Shown here: piece after piece, positions 26,840 through 35,529 of the stretch
Layout: each line of letters begins with the position of its first letter
How positions within the stretch are numbered: position 1 is the stretch's first letter
Origin: an uncultured Porphyromonadaceae bacterium
GTDB lineage: Bacteria > Bacteroidota > Bacteroidia > Bacteroidales > Muribaculaceae
Direction of reading: 5' to 3'
Assembly (NCBI GenBank): GCA_902491515.1
Contig: CABUIC010000005.1
Coordinates: 62,001-126,000 of the forward strand
DNA: 64,000 bases
Notes under the pieces: model-generated
Databases searched by the model: none
What the model was told of the DNA's origin: nothing
The model's input: the letters and a program-made list of their open reading frames with translations, nothing else
Translations under genes and position numbers: made by a program

Positions 26840-27426
26840 AAGCGCTGACCGTATTTCTCGACGGCCTGATCCGCCGAAATCCCACATTCGTACTGATACT
26901 GGGCATGTGTCCCACACTTGGCACTACTTCGTCGGCCCTGACGGGCTTCTCGATGGGTGTTGCCACGCTATTCGTGCTCGCACTTTCTAACATGGCCATC
27001 TCGGCGCTGAAGAACTTTGTACCGGAGAAGGTGCGCATCCCGGCGTTCATAGTGGTCATCGCGTCGTTCGTGACGGTTCTCTAGATGCTGATGCAGGCTT
27101 ACCTGCCGGGGCTCTACACGACCTTAGGCATCTTCATACCTCTTATCGTGGTGAACTGCATCCTTCTGGGACGTGCTGAAGCCTTCGCATCGAAAAACAG
27201 CGTGGGGCTCTCGCTGGCCGACGGCCTCGGCGTTGGCCTCGGCTTCACCTGTGCACTGACCCTACTCGGTGCCGTGCGCGAGTTGCTCGGCGCGGGAAGC
27301 GTGTTCGGAATGCAGATTTATCCGGAACAGTACGGGGCCCTCGTATTCGTTCTCGCGCCGGGGGCCTTTATCGTGCTGGGCCTTCTTATCGCCCTTTTCA
27401 ACCGTCTCATCATCAAGCCTGAATAA
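26836..27426 (+). pseudogene. rnfE: Rnf complex subunit E, interrupted by an in-frame TAG
   Basis: 196 codons of a normal-looking RnfE membrane subunit, but codon 83 (27082-27084) is TAG where the surrounding FVTVL-x-MLMQAYLPGLY suggests Gln (CAG). The first part (82 residues, PTFVLILGMCPTLGTTSSALTGFSMG) and the second (113 residues from the ATG at 27085, TTLGIFIPLIVVNCILLGRAEAFASKNS) stay in one frame with no other damage. Because ATG follows the stop directly, reinitiation could give a two-piece subunit. A recent nonsense mutation or sequence error is equally possible. All other Rnf subunits are intact. Confidence 0.85.
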
Positions 27427-27429
27427 GCC

Positions 27430-28011
27430 ATGCTGGAATATCTGACCATCATATTCACGGCCATCCTGGTCAACAATATCGTCTTCGCGCAGTTTCTGGG
27501 CATCTGCCCTTTCATAGGCGTGTCAAAAAATCTCGAGAGCGCCTACGGCATGGGGGCGGCTGTCGCCTTCGTCATGGCCATCGCCACAGCCGTGACATGG
27601 CTTCTGCAGAGCTATGTACTTGTTTCCCTGGGGATTGAGTACATACAGACTATCGCCTTTATCCTTGTGATAGCCATCCTTGTGCAGATGCTGGAAATAA
27701 TCATGAAGAAAACGGCTCCCGGACTTTATGCGGCATTGGGCGTTTATCTTCCGCTGATTACGACGAACTGCGCGGTGCTTGGCGTGGCGATACTCGTGAC
27801 CCAGAAAGCCATGAGCTTTCCCCAGTCGATAGTGTACGCTGTTGCCACAGCGGCGGGATTCGCGCTGGCCCTCACCATCTTCGCCGGCATCCGCACCCAG
27901 CTCGAGCTCAACGAAAGCACTCCCCGCTCCATGCGCGGCGTCCCGCTCGCCCTCATAGTAGCCGGCCTCCTCGCCATGGCCTTCATGGGCTTCACAGGCA
28001 TGGGGCAGTGA
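27430..28011 (+). CDS. rnfA: Rnf complex subunit A (membrane subunit)
   Basis: 193 residues, six predicted membrane helices, family signatures NNIVFAQFLGICPFIGVS and LGVYLPLITTNCAVLGVA. With RnfE it forms the ion-conducting, Fe-S-binding membrane core. Last gene of the operon, three bases after rnfE. Confidence 0.95.
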   Translation: MLEYLTIIFTAILVNNIVFAQFLGICPFIGVSKNLESAYGMGAAVAFVMAIATAVTWLLQSYVLVSLGIEYIQTIAFILVIAILVQMLEIIMKKTAPGLYAALGVYLPLITTNCAVLGVAILVTQKAMSFPQSIVYAVATAAGFALALTIFAGIRTQLELNESTPRSMRGVPLALIVAGLLAMAFMGFTGMGQ

Positions 28012-28084
28012 AACTTTGTACATACGGGCATACCGGGCTTCATACGGCAAGCACCTTCCTTTTCTTAAAATCTTCAGAAATACT

Positions 28085-28102
28085 TTTCACAAATTTGTGA
28101 AA
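28085..28102. promoter_or_regulatory. 18-bp perfect palindrome, candidate antitoxin operator
   Basis: TTTCACAAATTTGTGAAA lies where the -33 region of the following promoter should be, so a bound antitoxin dimer would block transcription of the toxin-antitoxin pair. Confidence 0.65.
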
Positions 28103-28117
28103 ACAGAAATTTATTAT

Positions 28118-28125
28118 TAACTTTG
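28118..28125 (+). promoter_or_regulatory. Promoter -7 element of the toxin-antitoxin pair
   Basis: TAACTTTG, 17 bases before the toxin ATG at 28143. Confidence 0.65.
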
Positions 28126-28142
28126 CAAATCAACAATTGCTT

Positions 28143-28460
28143 ATGGTTGTAGTTTTTGAAGAGAGCTATCTGAAGGAAATGTATGAGACCGGAAGATGTA
28201 CCGACAAGAAGCATCGCTTCCAGCCGGAGATAATAAAGCGGTATCAGAAGCGCATCGTAACGCTTATGTCGGTACCTTCGCCCGAGGACCTCTATCGTTT
28301 CAATTCCCTTAACTTCGAAGCCTTGACAGGGGATAAATCGGGCCGCTATTCCATCCGGGTCAACGATAAATACCGTATAGAGTTTACGCTCGAATCAGGC
28401 ACTGAACAACCAAAGTTAGTCATTTGTAATATTGTAGAACTCTCCAACCACTATGAATAA
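28143..28460 (+). CDS. higB: HigB/RelE-like toxin
   Basis: 105 residues from the ATG at 28143. The fold and motifs (RYQKRIVTLMSVPSPEDLYRF, LTGDKSGRYSIRVNDKYRIEF) are those of HigB/RelE-type ribosome-dependent mRNA interferases, which usually precede their antitoxin as here. Overlaps the antitoxin gene by 8 bases. Compact TA module at the end of the rnf operon, with its own promoter. Confidence 0.88.
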   Translation: MVVVFEESYLKEMYETGRCTDKKHRFQPEIIKRYQKRIVTLMSVPSPEDLYRFNSLNFEALTGDKSGRYSIRVNDKYRIEFTLESGTEQPKLVICNIVELSNHYE

Positions 28461-28806
28461 CAAAATTACGCTATCAGGCATAAAAGATTCGATGATTGCC
28501 AACAATCTGGTGCCGTCCGAGCCTACGCATCCCGGAGAGGTCCTTCGGGAAGAACTGGAATGCCGCGGTATCACGCAAACACGTCTGGCAAAAGAGATGG
28601 GAGTAAAAGTATCCCTGCTTAACGAGCTTATCAACGGGAAACGCGATTTCACACTCGAATATGCCATGATGATTGAAGCGGCCCTCGGTATATCTTCAGA
28701 CTTCTGGATGAATTTCCAGCAAAACTATGACAAATTCCGCGTTCAGAAAGACGCCACCTTCATGGAACGGCTTGCCAATATCCGTCGTATAGCCGCCGTG
28801 CTGTAA
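28453..28806 (+). CDS. higA: HigA-like antitoxin, XRE-family helix-turn-helix
   Basis: 117 residues. VPSEPTHPGEVLREELECRG is the HigA signature, followed by the helix-turn-helix TQTRLAKEMGVKVSLLNELING. It should neutralise the toxin and repress the promoter, probably at the palindrome 28085-28102. Confidence 0.9.
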   Translation: MNNKITLSGIKDSMIANNLVPSEPTHPGEVLREELECRGITQTRLAKEMGVKVSLLNELINGKRDFTLEYAMMIEAALGISSDFWMNFQQNYDKFRVQKDATFMERLANIRRIAAVL

Positions 28807-28965
28807 GGAATCCTCCGGACTGAGAGGGAGTAGGGCTTGAAATAAATTTTTCCGAGGGGTGGCAATAATTTGTGAATGGGGGCGTTAAAATAATGAGAGC
28901 CGGCAGAGGCGGGCTCCCAAGAACTAAAATCCAACACTCATCCCCCCTTCCCCCGTAGCGTGCCT

Positions 28966-29166
28966 ATGGAAGAATGTTTTACCCAACCTTTACTGAGCGC
29001 GGAGCGCTCGCAGGAAGCACCGTCTGTCGCGACGGGGACTTCCGCCACGGCCCCGAGCCACGGCCCGAAGGAGACGACACTCGCCGCCCTCCGGAGTTTC
29101 GCAAGGGCCTATCGGGCAGTGACTCTCGTGTCAATGCCTGACGCACCCGGAATGGTGCTCAACTGA
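28966..29166 (+). CDS. Small conserved-type protein of unknown function
   Basis: 66 residues from the ATG at 28966. The end LRSFARAYRAV ... GMVLN resembles short Bacteroidales proteins ending in an FARxY helix and an MVLN tail, whose function is unknown. The N-terminus is low-complexity. A strong hairpin follows the stop directly, which supports a real transcription unit. It could still be a chance frame. Confidence 0.5.
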   Translation: MEECFTQPLLSAERSQEAPSVATGTSATAPSHGPKETTLAALRSFARAYRAVTLVSMPDAPGMVLN

Positions 29167-29170
29167 CTCT

Positions 29171-29203
29171 CGCCCCGAAGCGGACAGCGCTTCGGGGCGT
29201 TCT
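29171..29203 (+). terminator. Intrinsic terminator after the small protein gene
   Basis: CGCCCCGAAGCG pairs with CGCTTCGGGGCG around ACAG, then TTCT. The T-run is weak. Confidence 0.65.
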
Positions 29204-29256
29204 AACAAAAGCGGGCGTCCGAGCGTTATAAGATAAAATCTAACGGTTCAACTGCA

Positions 29257-29922
29257 ATGAAAGGAAAAAATCTATTCTTGACAGCTCTGCTGTCGATAGC
29301 TGTAGGCATAGCGCTCGTGGCGTTCAAAAACGTAATCAACAGCTCGACGCTTGTAACGGTAGGCGGCATTTTCTTTATCGCCACCGGAGTAATCAACATG
29401 GGCCTCTTCTTAGGGAGCCGGGACAAGGACGGGAAGTCGCGCCAGGGCTTCTTCGGGAGCGCTTTCGGCTGGGGCGCCAGCGCGGCCTCGGTGCTTCTGG
29501 GCCTTGCGATGCTTATATTCCACGACCGCTTCGTGGGGCTGGTGAACTTCATGTTCGCCGTGCTGATTGCCGTGACGGCTCTCTACCAGCTCTTCCTTCT
29601 GATTTTCGGATCCCGTCCGGTGCAACTGCCGTCGTGGCTCTTCGTGGCCCCGGTACTCCTTGTGGGGGCATCGGTTTTCCTGTTCATCCCTACGGGAGTT
29701 ACCGACGCGGTGATTATGCTCACCACCGGCATCTCCTTCATCGTGTTCGGCACGGCGATGCTGATTGAGAGTTTCTTTATCGGCAACGCGAACAGGCAGA
29801 GACTGAAGAGCGAAAAAGCCGCCCCGGAGGAGAAGGCCGAAGAGAAGCCGACGCCGGCGAAGGAGGCGGAGGAGACCCGCGAGCCCAAATCGCTTGACGA
29901 AGCGCACATGACAGAAGAATGA
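29257..29922 (+). CDS. DUF308/HdeD-like multi-spanning membrane protein
   Basis: 221 residues, about six membrane helices arranged as three hairpins (LFLTALLSIAVGIALVAF; TVGGIFFIATGVINMGLF; LGLAMLIFHD) and a charged Glu/Lys/Pro-rich cytosolic tail of ~45 residues. Pattern fits the DUF308 family, of unknown role. Overlaps the HAD gene by ATGA. Confidence 0.65.
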   Translation: MKGKNLFLTALLSIAVGIALVAFKNVINSSTLVTVGGIFFIATGVINMGLFLGSRDKDGKSRQGFFGSAFGWGASAASVLLGLAMLIFHDRFVGLVNFMFAVLIAVTALYQLFLLIFGSRPVQLPSWLFVAPVLLVGASVFLFIPTGVTDAVIMLTTGISFIVFGTAMLIESFFIGNANRQRLKSEKAAPEEKAEEKPTPAKEAEETREPKSLDEAHMTEE

Positions 29923-30644
29923 TCTGGTTCGACCTCGACGATACATTATGGGCCATGACGGAGAACTCCTCGGAGGTTCTCCGCGGGCTTCACAAAGACA
30001 TTTCCATTATCTCAGCTGCCTTTCCTGACAATCCGGAGAGGTGGCTCGACGTGTACCACACCGTTAACGGCGAGCTCTGGACGGCCTATGCCGCCGGAGA
30101 CATCGACCGCGACTTCCTGCGCCGGGAACGCTTCGCCCGGCCGCTCGAAATCGGCGGCATTGCGCCTGAAAAGGCCGCGGAAGCGGCCGACATGCTCGAC
30201 GGGGTGTATCTCGACCGACTCGGCGCATGTTCCGGAATGCTTCCGGGGGCAAGGGAATTTCTCGAACGCTTCGCCAAAGCCTGTCCCGAAAAGCCGGGAA
30301 TCATTTCCAACGGCTTCAAGGAAGTGCAGCACAGAAAAATGGAATCCGCAGGCATACGCGGCTATTTTTCCACTGTGGTGCTCAGCGATGACGCCGGAGT
30401 GAACAAGCCGGACCGCCGTTTGTTCGACTACGCGCTCAAACTTACAGGAACGCGCGCCGAAGACAGCGTGATAGTGGGCGACAATCCCGTGACCGACATA
30501 TTCGGTGCTCTCCGCGCCGGATGGGCCCGGGCCATATGGTACAATCCCCGCGAAACCGAAACCCCTGAGATTCTCGCCCCCTACACCGACCGGCTGACCA
30601 TCGTCAAAGACTTCGACGGAATGTTCGAGGCGCTGACGAATTGA
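29919..30644 (+). CDS. HAD-superfamily hydrolase, YjjG-type nucleotidase
   Basis: 241 residues. Motif I is WFDLDDTLW with the catalytic Asp pair, motif II is IISNGFKEVQ, and motif III/IV is NKPDRRLFDY ... VIVGDNPVTDI. The closest pattern is the YjjG/pyrimidine 5'-nucleotidase group, a housecleaning phosphatase. Substrate not determined by sequence. Confidence 0.85.
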   Translation: MIWFDLDDTLWAMTENSSEVLRGLHKDISIISAAFPDNPERWLDVYHTVNGELWTAYAAGDIDRDFLRRERFARPLEIGGIAPEKAAEAADMLDGVYLDRLGACSGMLPGAREFLERFAKACPEKPGIISNGFKEVQHRKMESAGIRGYFSTVVLSDDAGVNKPDRRLFDYALKLTGTRAEDSVIVGDNPVTDIFGALRAGWARAIWYNPRETETPEILAPYTDRLTIVKDFDGMFEALTN

Positions 30645-30850
30645 ATAGAATGTCAACTGCCTTTATTACCACGCGGATATTGTAAATCTGCGAGATCAAT
30701 CATCGATTTTTGGATGCCCTGGCCGCACGCCCCAATAACAAGCTACGTTGCAAGACTTTGCGAGAGGGCACACAGGCCGTGCGTCCCTACAGGCCGGGGG
30801 CGGCGATTCATTGTCCTGGAAACCGTAGTCTGGCTTTAAATGGCTGAAGT
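30645..30850. other. Convergent intergenic region with REP material
   Basis: 206 bases between the HAD gene and thiD. It contains an arm-like stretch (gcgagatcaatcatcgattt, ~30690) resembling the sequence upstream of the REP at 53777, and a degenerate REP hairpin at 30766-30791. No open frame or terminator of note. Confidence 0.6.
30766..30791 (-). repeat. Degenerate REP hairpin
   Basis: GGGCACACAGGCCGTGCGTCCCTACA: the GTAG foot and 3' arm are conserved on the minus strand, but the other arm has changed. The following arm (cgcaaagtcttgcaac, minus strand) resembles that at 53811. Confidence 0.65.
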
Positions 30851-31675
30851 TCAGACTGTTTTGTAGAAATGACAGACGGGGCCGTGGCCGTGGCCGATTT
30901 TATAGTTTGCGCCGGTGCGTATGGCTTCGTGGACGTAGTCGTGGGCGGCGCTGGCGGCTTCGGGCACTGTCTTACCGAGGGCGAGGTGCGAGGCTATGGC
31001 CGAGGAGAGGGTGCATCCGGTGCCGTGGGTGTTGACGGTGTCGACTTTGGGGGCGGTAAAGCGGTGGGGCTCGCTTTCAGGCGACTCTACAAGGACGTCC
31101 TCGATGGTGTTGTCGTCGCGGTGTCCGCCCTTGAGGTATATTGCGACTCCCGGAAAGCGGCGCGCGAGTTCGCGGGCGGCGACGGCGAGGTCGTCATTGC
31201 GGTCGATTTTGCGGCCAAGTAGGATTTCAGCTTCCGGGATGTTGGGGGTGATTACCGTTGCTCGGGGAATTAGTATTTCACAGAGGGCCCCGACGGCCTC
31301 GCGCTCAAGGAGCGGATCGCCGGAGGTGGCGACCATCACGGGATCGAGCACAATATTGCTCACTTCGGGAAACTCGTCGAGACTCCGGCGGACCGTCCGG
31401 ATGAGGGAAGCGGAATGCAACATACCGATTTTCACGGCATCGGCGCCCACGTCAGAGAGGACGGAGCGAATCTGACCGGCAACGAAATCTTCCGGCACGG
31501 GATGTACGCCGGTCACGCCGACTGTATTCTCGTCGACAACGGCTGTGATAGCGGTGGCGGCGTATACGCCGTTTGCCGAGCAACTTTTGATGTCGGCCTG
31601 AATACCTGCTCCCCCGCTGGGGTCGCTTCCCGCGATTGAAAGTACACGGGGATATGTGAGTTGGGGATTATTCAT
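30851..31675 (-). CDS. thiD: Hydroxymethylpyrimidine/phosphomethylpyrimidine kinase ThiD
   Basis: 274 residues from the ATG at 31675. The ribokinase-fold signatures are present: VLSIAGSDPSGGAGIQADIK at the N-terminus and the anion hole/catalytic NTHGTGCTLSSAIA near the C-terminus. It phosphorylates HMP and HMP-P for thiamine synthesis and salvage. Last gene of the TPP-riboswitch operon, 17 bases after tenA. Confidence 0.95.
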   Translation of the reverse strand: MNNPQLTYPRVLSIAGSDPSGGAGIQADIKSCSANGVYAATAITAVVDENTVGVTGVHPVPEDFVAGQIRSVLSDVGADAVKIGMLHSASLIRTVRRSLDEFPEVSNIVLDPVMVATSGDPLLEREAVGALCEILIPRATVITPNIPEAEILLGRKIDRNDDLAVAARELARRFPGVAIYLKGGHRDDNTIEDVLVESPESEPHRFTAPKVDTVNTHGTGCTLSSAIASHLALGKTVPEAASAAHDYVHEAIRTGANYKIGHGHGPVCHFYKTV

Positions 31676-31692
31676 ATTGTTACAGGAATGAA

Positions 31693-32340
31693 TTACCACT
31701 CGGCTTTGCCGAGGTGGTAGGCGCTGTGCCAGAAGAGGTGTTCCATGCGGGTGCAGAGGACGTAGATGTCGGTCATTGCGTTGCGGACAGAGGGGGATGC
31801 CTGTTCGGCGAGGGCGTCGCAGGCGGCGATGGCCTTTTCCGTCGCTTCCGCGAAAGAGGTGTCGGAATAGGTCGCAATCCATTCTTCGTAGGGATTTCCA
31901 GCGAGGGGCTTTGCCTTGTCGAAGATGTAAAGCCCGGCGTCGAGATACACCTTGAAGCAGGGGAGGACGGAGGCGGCCTCAACGGCGACGTCTCCGAGCG
32001 CCTGTGCGCGCTGAACGGAGGTGTAGAGGAGGCAGGCCTGACTGATGGCGGGTGCGGCTCCGACGTCCCTGAGGAAGGAGGCATGCATCCCGGTCTCGAC
32101 GGCCACGCAGTCCTTGGCGAAGCCGAGGAAGAGGTCGGTCATCTCCACACCGGGGACACGAGAGGCGATATGGGCGAGAACCTGCATGTAGTTTTTAAGG
32201 TAATGCGAGTCCTGCTGAAGGTAAAAGATGAATTTCTCGCGCGGAAGGGTGCCGGCAATGAGCTCCTGAATGAAGGGAAGGCGCAGAATTTCCTGATAGA
32301 CAGGCTCAGCGGCGCGGCGTGCGGTTTCGAACCAAGACAT
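31693..32340 (-). CDS. tenA: TenA-family aminopyrimidine aminohydrolase / thiaminase II
   Basis: 215 residues, all-helical. The conserved segments LPCFKVYLDAG (likely nucleophile Cys) and RMEHLFWHSAYHLGKAEW match TenA. TenA hydrolyses aminopyrimidine breakdown products of thiamine to HMP, which ThiD then phosphorylates. Its presence together with the lack of thiC in the operon points to pyrimidine salvage. Confidence 0.93.
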   Translation of the reverse strand: MSWFETARRAAEPVYQEILRLPFIQELIAGTLPREKFIFYLQQDSHYLKNYMQVLAHIASRVPGVEMTDLFLGFAKDCVAVETGMHASFLRDVGAAPAISQACLLYTSVQRAQALGDVAVEAASVLPCFKVYLDAGLYIFDKAKPLAGNPYEEWIATYSDTSFAEATEKAIAACDALAEQASPSVRNAMTDIYVLCTRMEHLFWHSAYHLGKAEW

Positions 32341-32348
32341 ATTTTTAG

Positions 32349-33059
32349 CTAATAATCGATAATCTGAGACTGGAAAGTGCGGGCATCGAAGGTCCAGAGC
32401 CGACCGTCGAGCGGCGAGGAGCCGAGGGCTAGGTGTTCAAGGGCGGCGCAGGCCTGGGCCGCGCCGACAATGCCTGGGAGCGCGCCAATCACGCCTCCTG
32501 AGGCCGCAGGACGCGAGCAAAGTTCCTCACGCTCGGGAAAAAGGTCGGCGAGACGGCGTCGGGACGGCCCACCGAAGAGCGAGACCATCCCTGCCCATTC
32601 GCCTATGGAGCCGAAAACCCATGGAACGCCCGCGCCGGCGCAGAAGTCGTCAATGAGGAAGCGGGTGGACCAGTTGTCGGTGCAGTCGAGGACGAGGTCG
32701 CATCCGGCGAGGAGTGCGGGAGCATTTTCGGCCGTCAGACCTTCGGCGACGGGCTCAAGCAGGATCTCGGAATTGAGCTCAAGGAGTCTCCGGGCCGCAC
32801 ATTCGGCCTTGGGCTTTCCGACCTCGGCCTCGGAGTAGAGCACCTGGCGCTGGAGGTTGGAGAGGCTGACGGTGTCAGCGTCGGCGAGGAGCATCCGCCC
32901 TACCCCGGCGGCGGCGAGATAGAGAGAAACGGGGGAGCCCAGGCCACCGAGGCCCGTGACGAGCACGGAGGCCTCACGGAGCCGTCGCTGTCCGTCGGCT
33001 CCGAAGCCGGGGAGGCTAAGGTGCCGGGCGTAGCGCTCAGGATTGTACGGACGGGGCAT
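32349..33059 (-). CDS. thiF: ThiF/MoeB/HesA-type adenylyltransferase
   Basis: 236 residues from the ATG at 33059. YARHLSLPGFGADGQRRL and the nucleotide-binding VLVTGLGGLGSPVSLYLAAAGVG are typical, as is DCTDNWSTRF. It adenylates the ThiS C-terminus for sulfur transfer. The zinc CxxC usually seen before the crossover loop is absent (RRRLADLFPEREELCSRP), as in some Bacteroidota members. Overlaps thiH by 23 bases. Confidence 0.9.
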   Translation of the reverse strand: MPRPYNPERYARHLSLPGFGADGQRRLREASVLVTGLGGLGSPVSLYLAAAGVGRMLLADADTVSLSNLQRQVLYSEAEVGKPKAECAARRLLELNSEILLEPVAEGLTAENAPALLAGCDLVLDCTDNWSTRFLIDDFCAGAGVPWVFGSIGEWAGMVSLFGGPSRRRLADLFPEREELCSRPAASGGVIGALPGIVGAAQACAALEHLALGSSPLDGRLWTFDARTFQSQIIDY

Positions 33060-34173
33060 AGGAGTCGAAAACTTTGTCCCAGTCCTTCCAGACGACCTCC
33101 ATTCCGCGGGCGCGGATGGCGGCGGCCACGGCTGCGGGGGTGCGTTCGTCGCTGACGGCGAACTGTTCGAGGCTCTGCGGATAGGTGTAGTAGCCACCCG
33201 GATCGGTCTTCGATCCGGCGCTGAGACTCGTGGCTCCGAGGGTGCAGATATTGTCGCGGAAGTCGGGACGTTCGCGGGTGCTCATGGATATATCCACGTC
33301 GGGGTCGAAGATGCGGAAGGCGAATGTGAGCTGGGCGAGCTCGCGGTCGGACATCACCACATTGGGCTGAAATCCGCTCTCGCTGGGACGCATACGCGGG
33401 AAATTGACGCTGTACTTTGTGCGCCAGTACTTCTTGCGGAGGTAGAGGAGGTGTCGTGCCATCATTGTCACGTCCGTGCGCCAGTCTTCGAGGCCGATAA
33501 GGACACCCATTCCGATTTTGTGGACCCCGGCCGCGCCCATGCGGTCGTAGCCGTTCACACGCCACTCGAAATTGCTCTTCATCCCGGCGGGATGGTAGAC
33601 CTTGTAGCGCTCGCGGTGGTATGTCTCCTGAAAACATACCACGCCGTTGAGTCCTTCCCCGACGAGCCGTTCATAGCCTTCCTGCGGGAGAGGCATCACC
33701 TCAATGGAGAGGTTTGAGAAGTAGGGGCGACAGACGGCGAGAGCGCGGGCGAGGTACTCCACACCGGCGAGTTTCGGATGCTCTCCGGTGACAATCAGAA
33801 GGTTCTCGAAGGGTCCGAGGCGACGGATGGCCTTGCACTCGTCCTCAATCTGTTTCGAGGTGAGAACCACGCGCGGGAACTGGTTATGACGGTTGAAGCC
33901 GCAGTAGACGCATGAGTTGGTGCAGGCATTTGTGATGTACATGGGGATGTACATGCTCACGGTCTTGCCGAAGCGTTCGCGGGTGAGGACCTGCGCCTTT
34001 GCGGCCATCTGCTCGAGGAAGGGCGCCGCGGCCGGGGAGATGAGTGCCATGAAGTCGTCGACACCGGGATGCCGCGCGGCAAGGGCGCGCCGGACGTCGG
34101 CCTCCGTCATGGCCGCGATGGCCGCCGTAGTCTCCTCCCACGACGGCATTTTCAATAGTTCATCCGAAAACAT
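33037..34173 (-). CDS. thiH: 2-iminoacetate (dehydroglycine) synthase ThiH
   Basis: 378 residues. Radical-SAM cluster motif CTNSCVYCGF (CxxxCxxC) after YIPMYITNA, and the ThiH segment NFPRMRPSESGFQPN. It cleaves tyrosine to iminoacetate for the thiazole ring, the anaerobic route that matches a gut anaerobe. Two bases after thiG. Confidence 0.95.
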   Translation of the reverse strand: MFSDELLKMPSWEETTAAIAAMTEADVRRALAARHPGVDDFMALISPAAAPFLEQMAAKAQVLTRERFGKTVSMYIPMYITNACTNSCVYCGFNRHNQFPRVVLTSKQIEDECKAIRRLGPFENLLIVTGEHPKLAGVEYLARALAVCRPYFSNLSIEVMPLPQEGYERLVGEGLNGVVCFQETYHRERYKVYHPAGMKSNFEWRVNGYDRMGAAGVHKIGMGVLIGLEDWRTDVTMMARHLLYLRKKYWRTKYSVNFPRMRPSESGFQPNVVMSDRELAQLTFAFRIFDPDVDISMSTRERPDFRDNICTLGATSLSAGSKTDPGGYYTYPQSLEQFAVSDERTPAAVAAAIRARGMEVVWKDWDKVFDSYAPSVQS

Positions 34174-34175
34174 GG

Positions 34176-34952
34176 TCAGTCAAGGAATGAAGTCAGAGGG
34201 CTTGTGGCCTGTCCGGGGGCGGCCGTGGCGCCGAGGCCGGCGAGATATGCGCGGCGTCCGGCCACGGTGGCCTCGGCGAATGCGCGGGCCATTTCGACGG
34301 GGTCGCCGGCGACGGCAATCGCAGTGTTTACGAGGACGGCATCGGCGCCGAGCTCCATTGCCTCGGCGGCGTGGGAGGGAGCGCCGAGTCCGGCGTCGAC
34401 AACCACGGGTACGCGGCTCTCGGCGATGATGATTTCGAGGAGTTCGCGGGTGACGAGGCCCTTGTTCGTGCCGATGGGCGCGGCGAGAGGCATCACGGCG
34501 GCGGAACCAACGTCCTCGAGGCGCTTGCAGAGCACGGGGTCGGCCTGAATGTAGGGCAAAACCACAAAGCCGAGCTTCACGAGTTCCTCCGTGGCCCTGA
34601 GGGTCTCGACGGGGTCGGGGAAAAGATACTTGGGGTCCGGATGAATCTCGAGCTTGATGAAATTTGTGCCGAAAGCCTCGCGGGCGAGCTCGGCGGCCAT
34701 GACCGCTTCGCGGGCGTCGCGGACGCCGGAGGTGTTGGGGAGAAGCTGAATGCTGTCGGATGTGGCGATGTGGGCGAGCATATCGTCCTCGGCGGCGTCC
34801 ATGTCGATGCGCTTCATGGCCATTGTGACCATCTGAGACCCGGAGGCTTCGATGGCCCGGCGCATGAGGTCGTTGGAGCTGAACTTGCCTGTTCCGACGA
34901 AGAGGCGGCTGGTGAACTCGCGGCCGCCGATTGTGAGAATGTCGTTTTTCAT
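34176..34952 (-). CDS. thiG: Thiazole synthase ThiG
   Basis: 258 residues. Starts LTIGGREFTSRLFVGTGKF; TIM-barrel phosphate-binding end VVDAGLGAPSHAAEAMELGADAVLVNTAIA. It builds the thiazole phosphate from iminoacetate, DXP and ThiS thiocarboxylate. Directly between thiE and thiH; no thiC between thiG and thiH, where some Bacteroides operons have it. Confidence 0.95.
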   Translation of the reverse strand: MKNDILTIGGREFTSRLFVGTGKFSSNDLMRRAIEASGSQMVTMAMKRIDMDAAEDDMLAHIATSDSIQLLPNTSGVRDAREAVMAAELAREAFGTNFIKLEIHPDPKYLFPDPVETLRATEELVKLGFVVLPYIQADPVLCKRLEDVGSAAVMPLAAPIGTNKGLVTRELLEIIIAESRVPVVVDAGLGAPSHAAEAMELGADAVLVNTAIAVAGDPVEMARAFAEATVAGRRAYLAGLGATAAPGQATSPLTSFLD

Positions 34953-34956
34953 TGTC

Positions 34957-35523
34957 TTACATATTTAGAAGAGCCCCGCTGAGAGCCACGTCCGTCGCGC
35001 CGGCTTCGATGAGGGCCGGGATGTCGGCCGGTAATATTCCGCCGATTGCGTAGACAGGAATTTCGACTCCTTGGGCGCGCGCCTCGGCGATTGCCGCGCG
35101 GACGCCTTCGAGCCCGAGAATAGGGCTGAGGTTTTTCTTGGTTGTAGTGAAACGGAAAGGCCCGAGGCCGACGTAGTCGGCTCCGGCGCGGGCTGCGGCG
35201 ATGATGTCGGCGGCGGTGTTGGCCGTCGCTCCGAGGATTTTCGGACCGATGATGCGTCGTGCTTCGGGGATGGATATGTCGTTTTTACCGATGTGGAGGC
35301 CGTGGGCGCCCGAGCGCAGTACGGCCTCGGCGTCGTCGTCGACGATGAGCTTCGCGCCGGCAGCCTCCACCTCGTGGAGAATTTCGGCGATAGCCTTCAG
35401 GCGGTCGTCGGTGGAAGCGTCCTTCATACGGAGCTGTACAAGCCGGCAGCCCTGCGCGAGGGCGTGGCGTATGGCAGCGGCGTGAGTGAGGAAGCGGTCT
35501 GTAGTATTGGATATGAAGTACAT
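34957..35523 (-). CDS. thiE: Thiamine-phosphate synthase ThiE
   Basis: 188 residues. Substrate-binding motifs are present: VQLRMKDAS, GLHIGKNDIS, GATANTAADI, GLGPFRFTTTKKN and YAIGGI. It joins HMP-PP and thiazole phosphate. The more canonical of the two ThiE-type genes here. Confidence 0.93.
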   Translation of the reverse strand: MYFISNTTDRFLTHAAAIRHALAQGCRLVQLRMKDASTDDRLKAIAEILHEVEAAGAKLIVDDDAEAVLRSGAHGLHIGKNDISIPEARRIIGPKILGATANTAADIIAAARAGADYVGLGPFRFTTTKKNLSPILGLEGVRAAIAEARAQGVEIPVYAIGGILPADIPALIEAGATDVALSGALLNM

Positions 35524-35529
35524 AATCAG

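Noticed and set aside
2375..27084. Stop-codon recoding (TAG read as Gln), suggested by in-frame TAG in rnfE and in the first pseudogene
   Set aside because: TAG also serves as an ordinary stop here (for example at the ends of the genes finishing at 12515 and 22473), and the first case lies in a gene broken in other ways.
33720..34560. Extra REP feet (gtaggg) within thiH and thiG
   Set aside because: They lack the hairpin arms and fall in conserved coding sequence, so they are chance matches.
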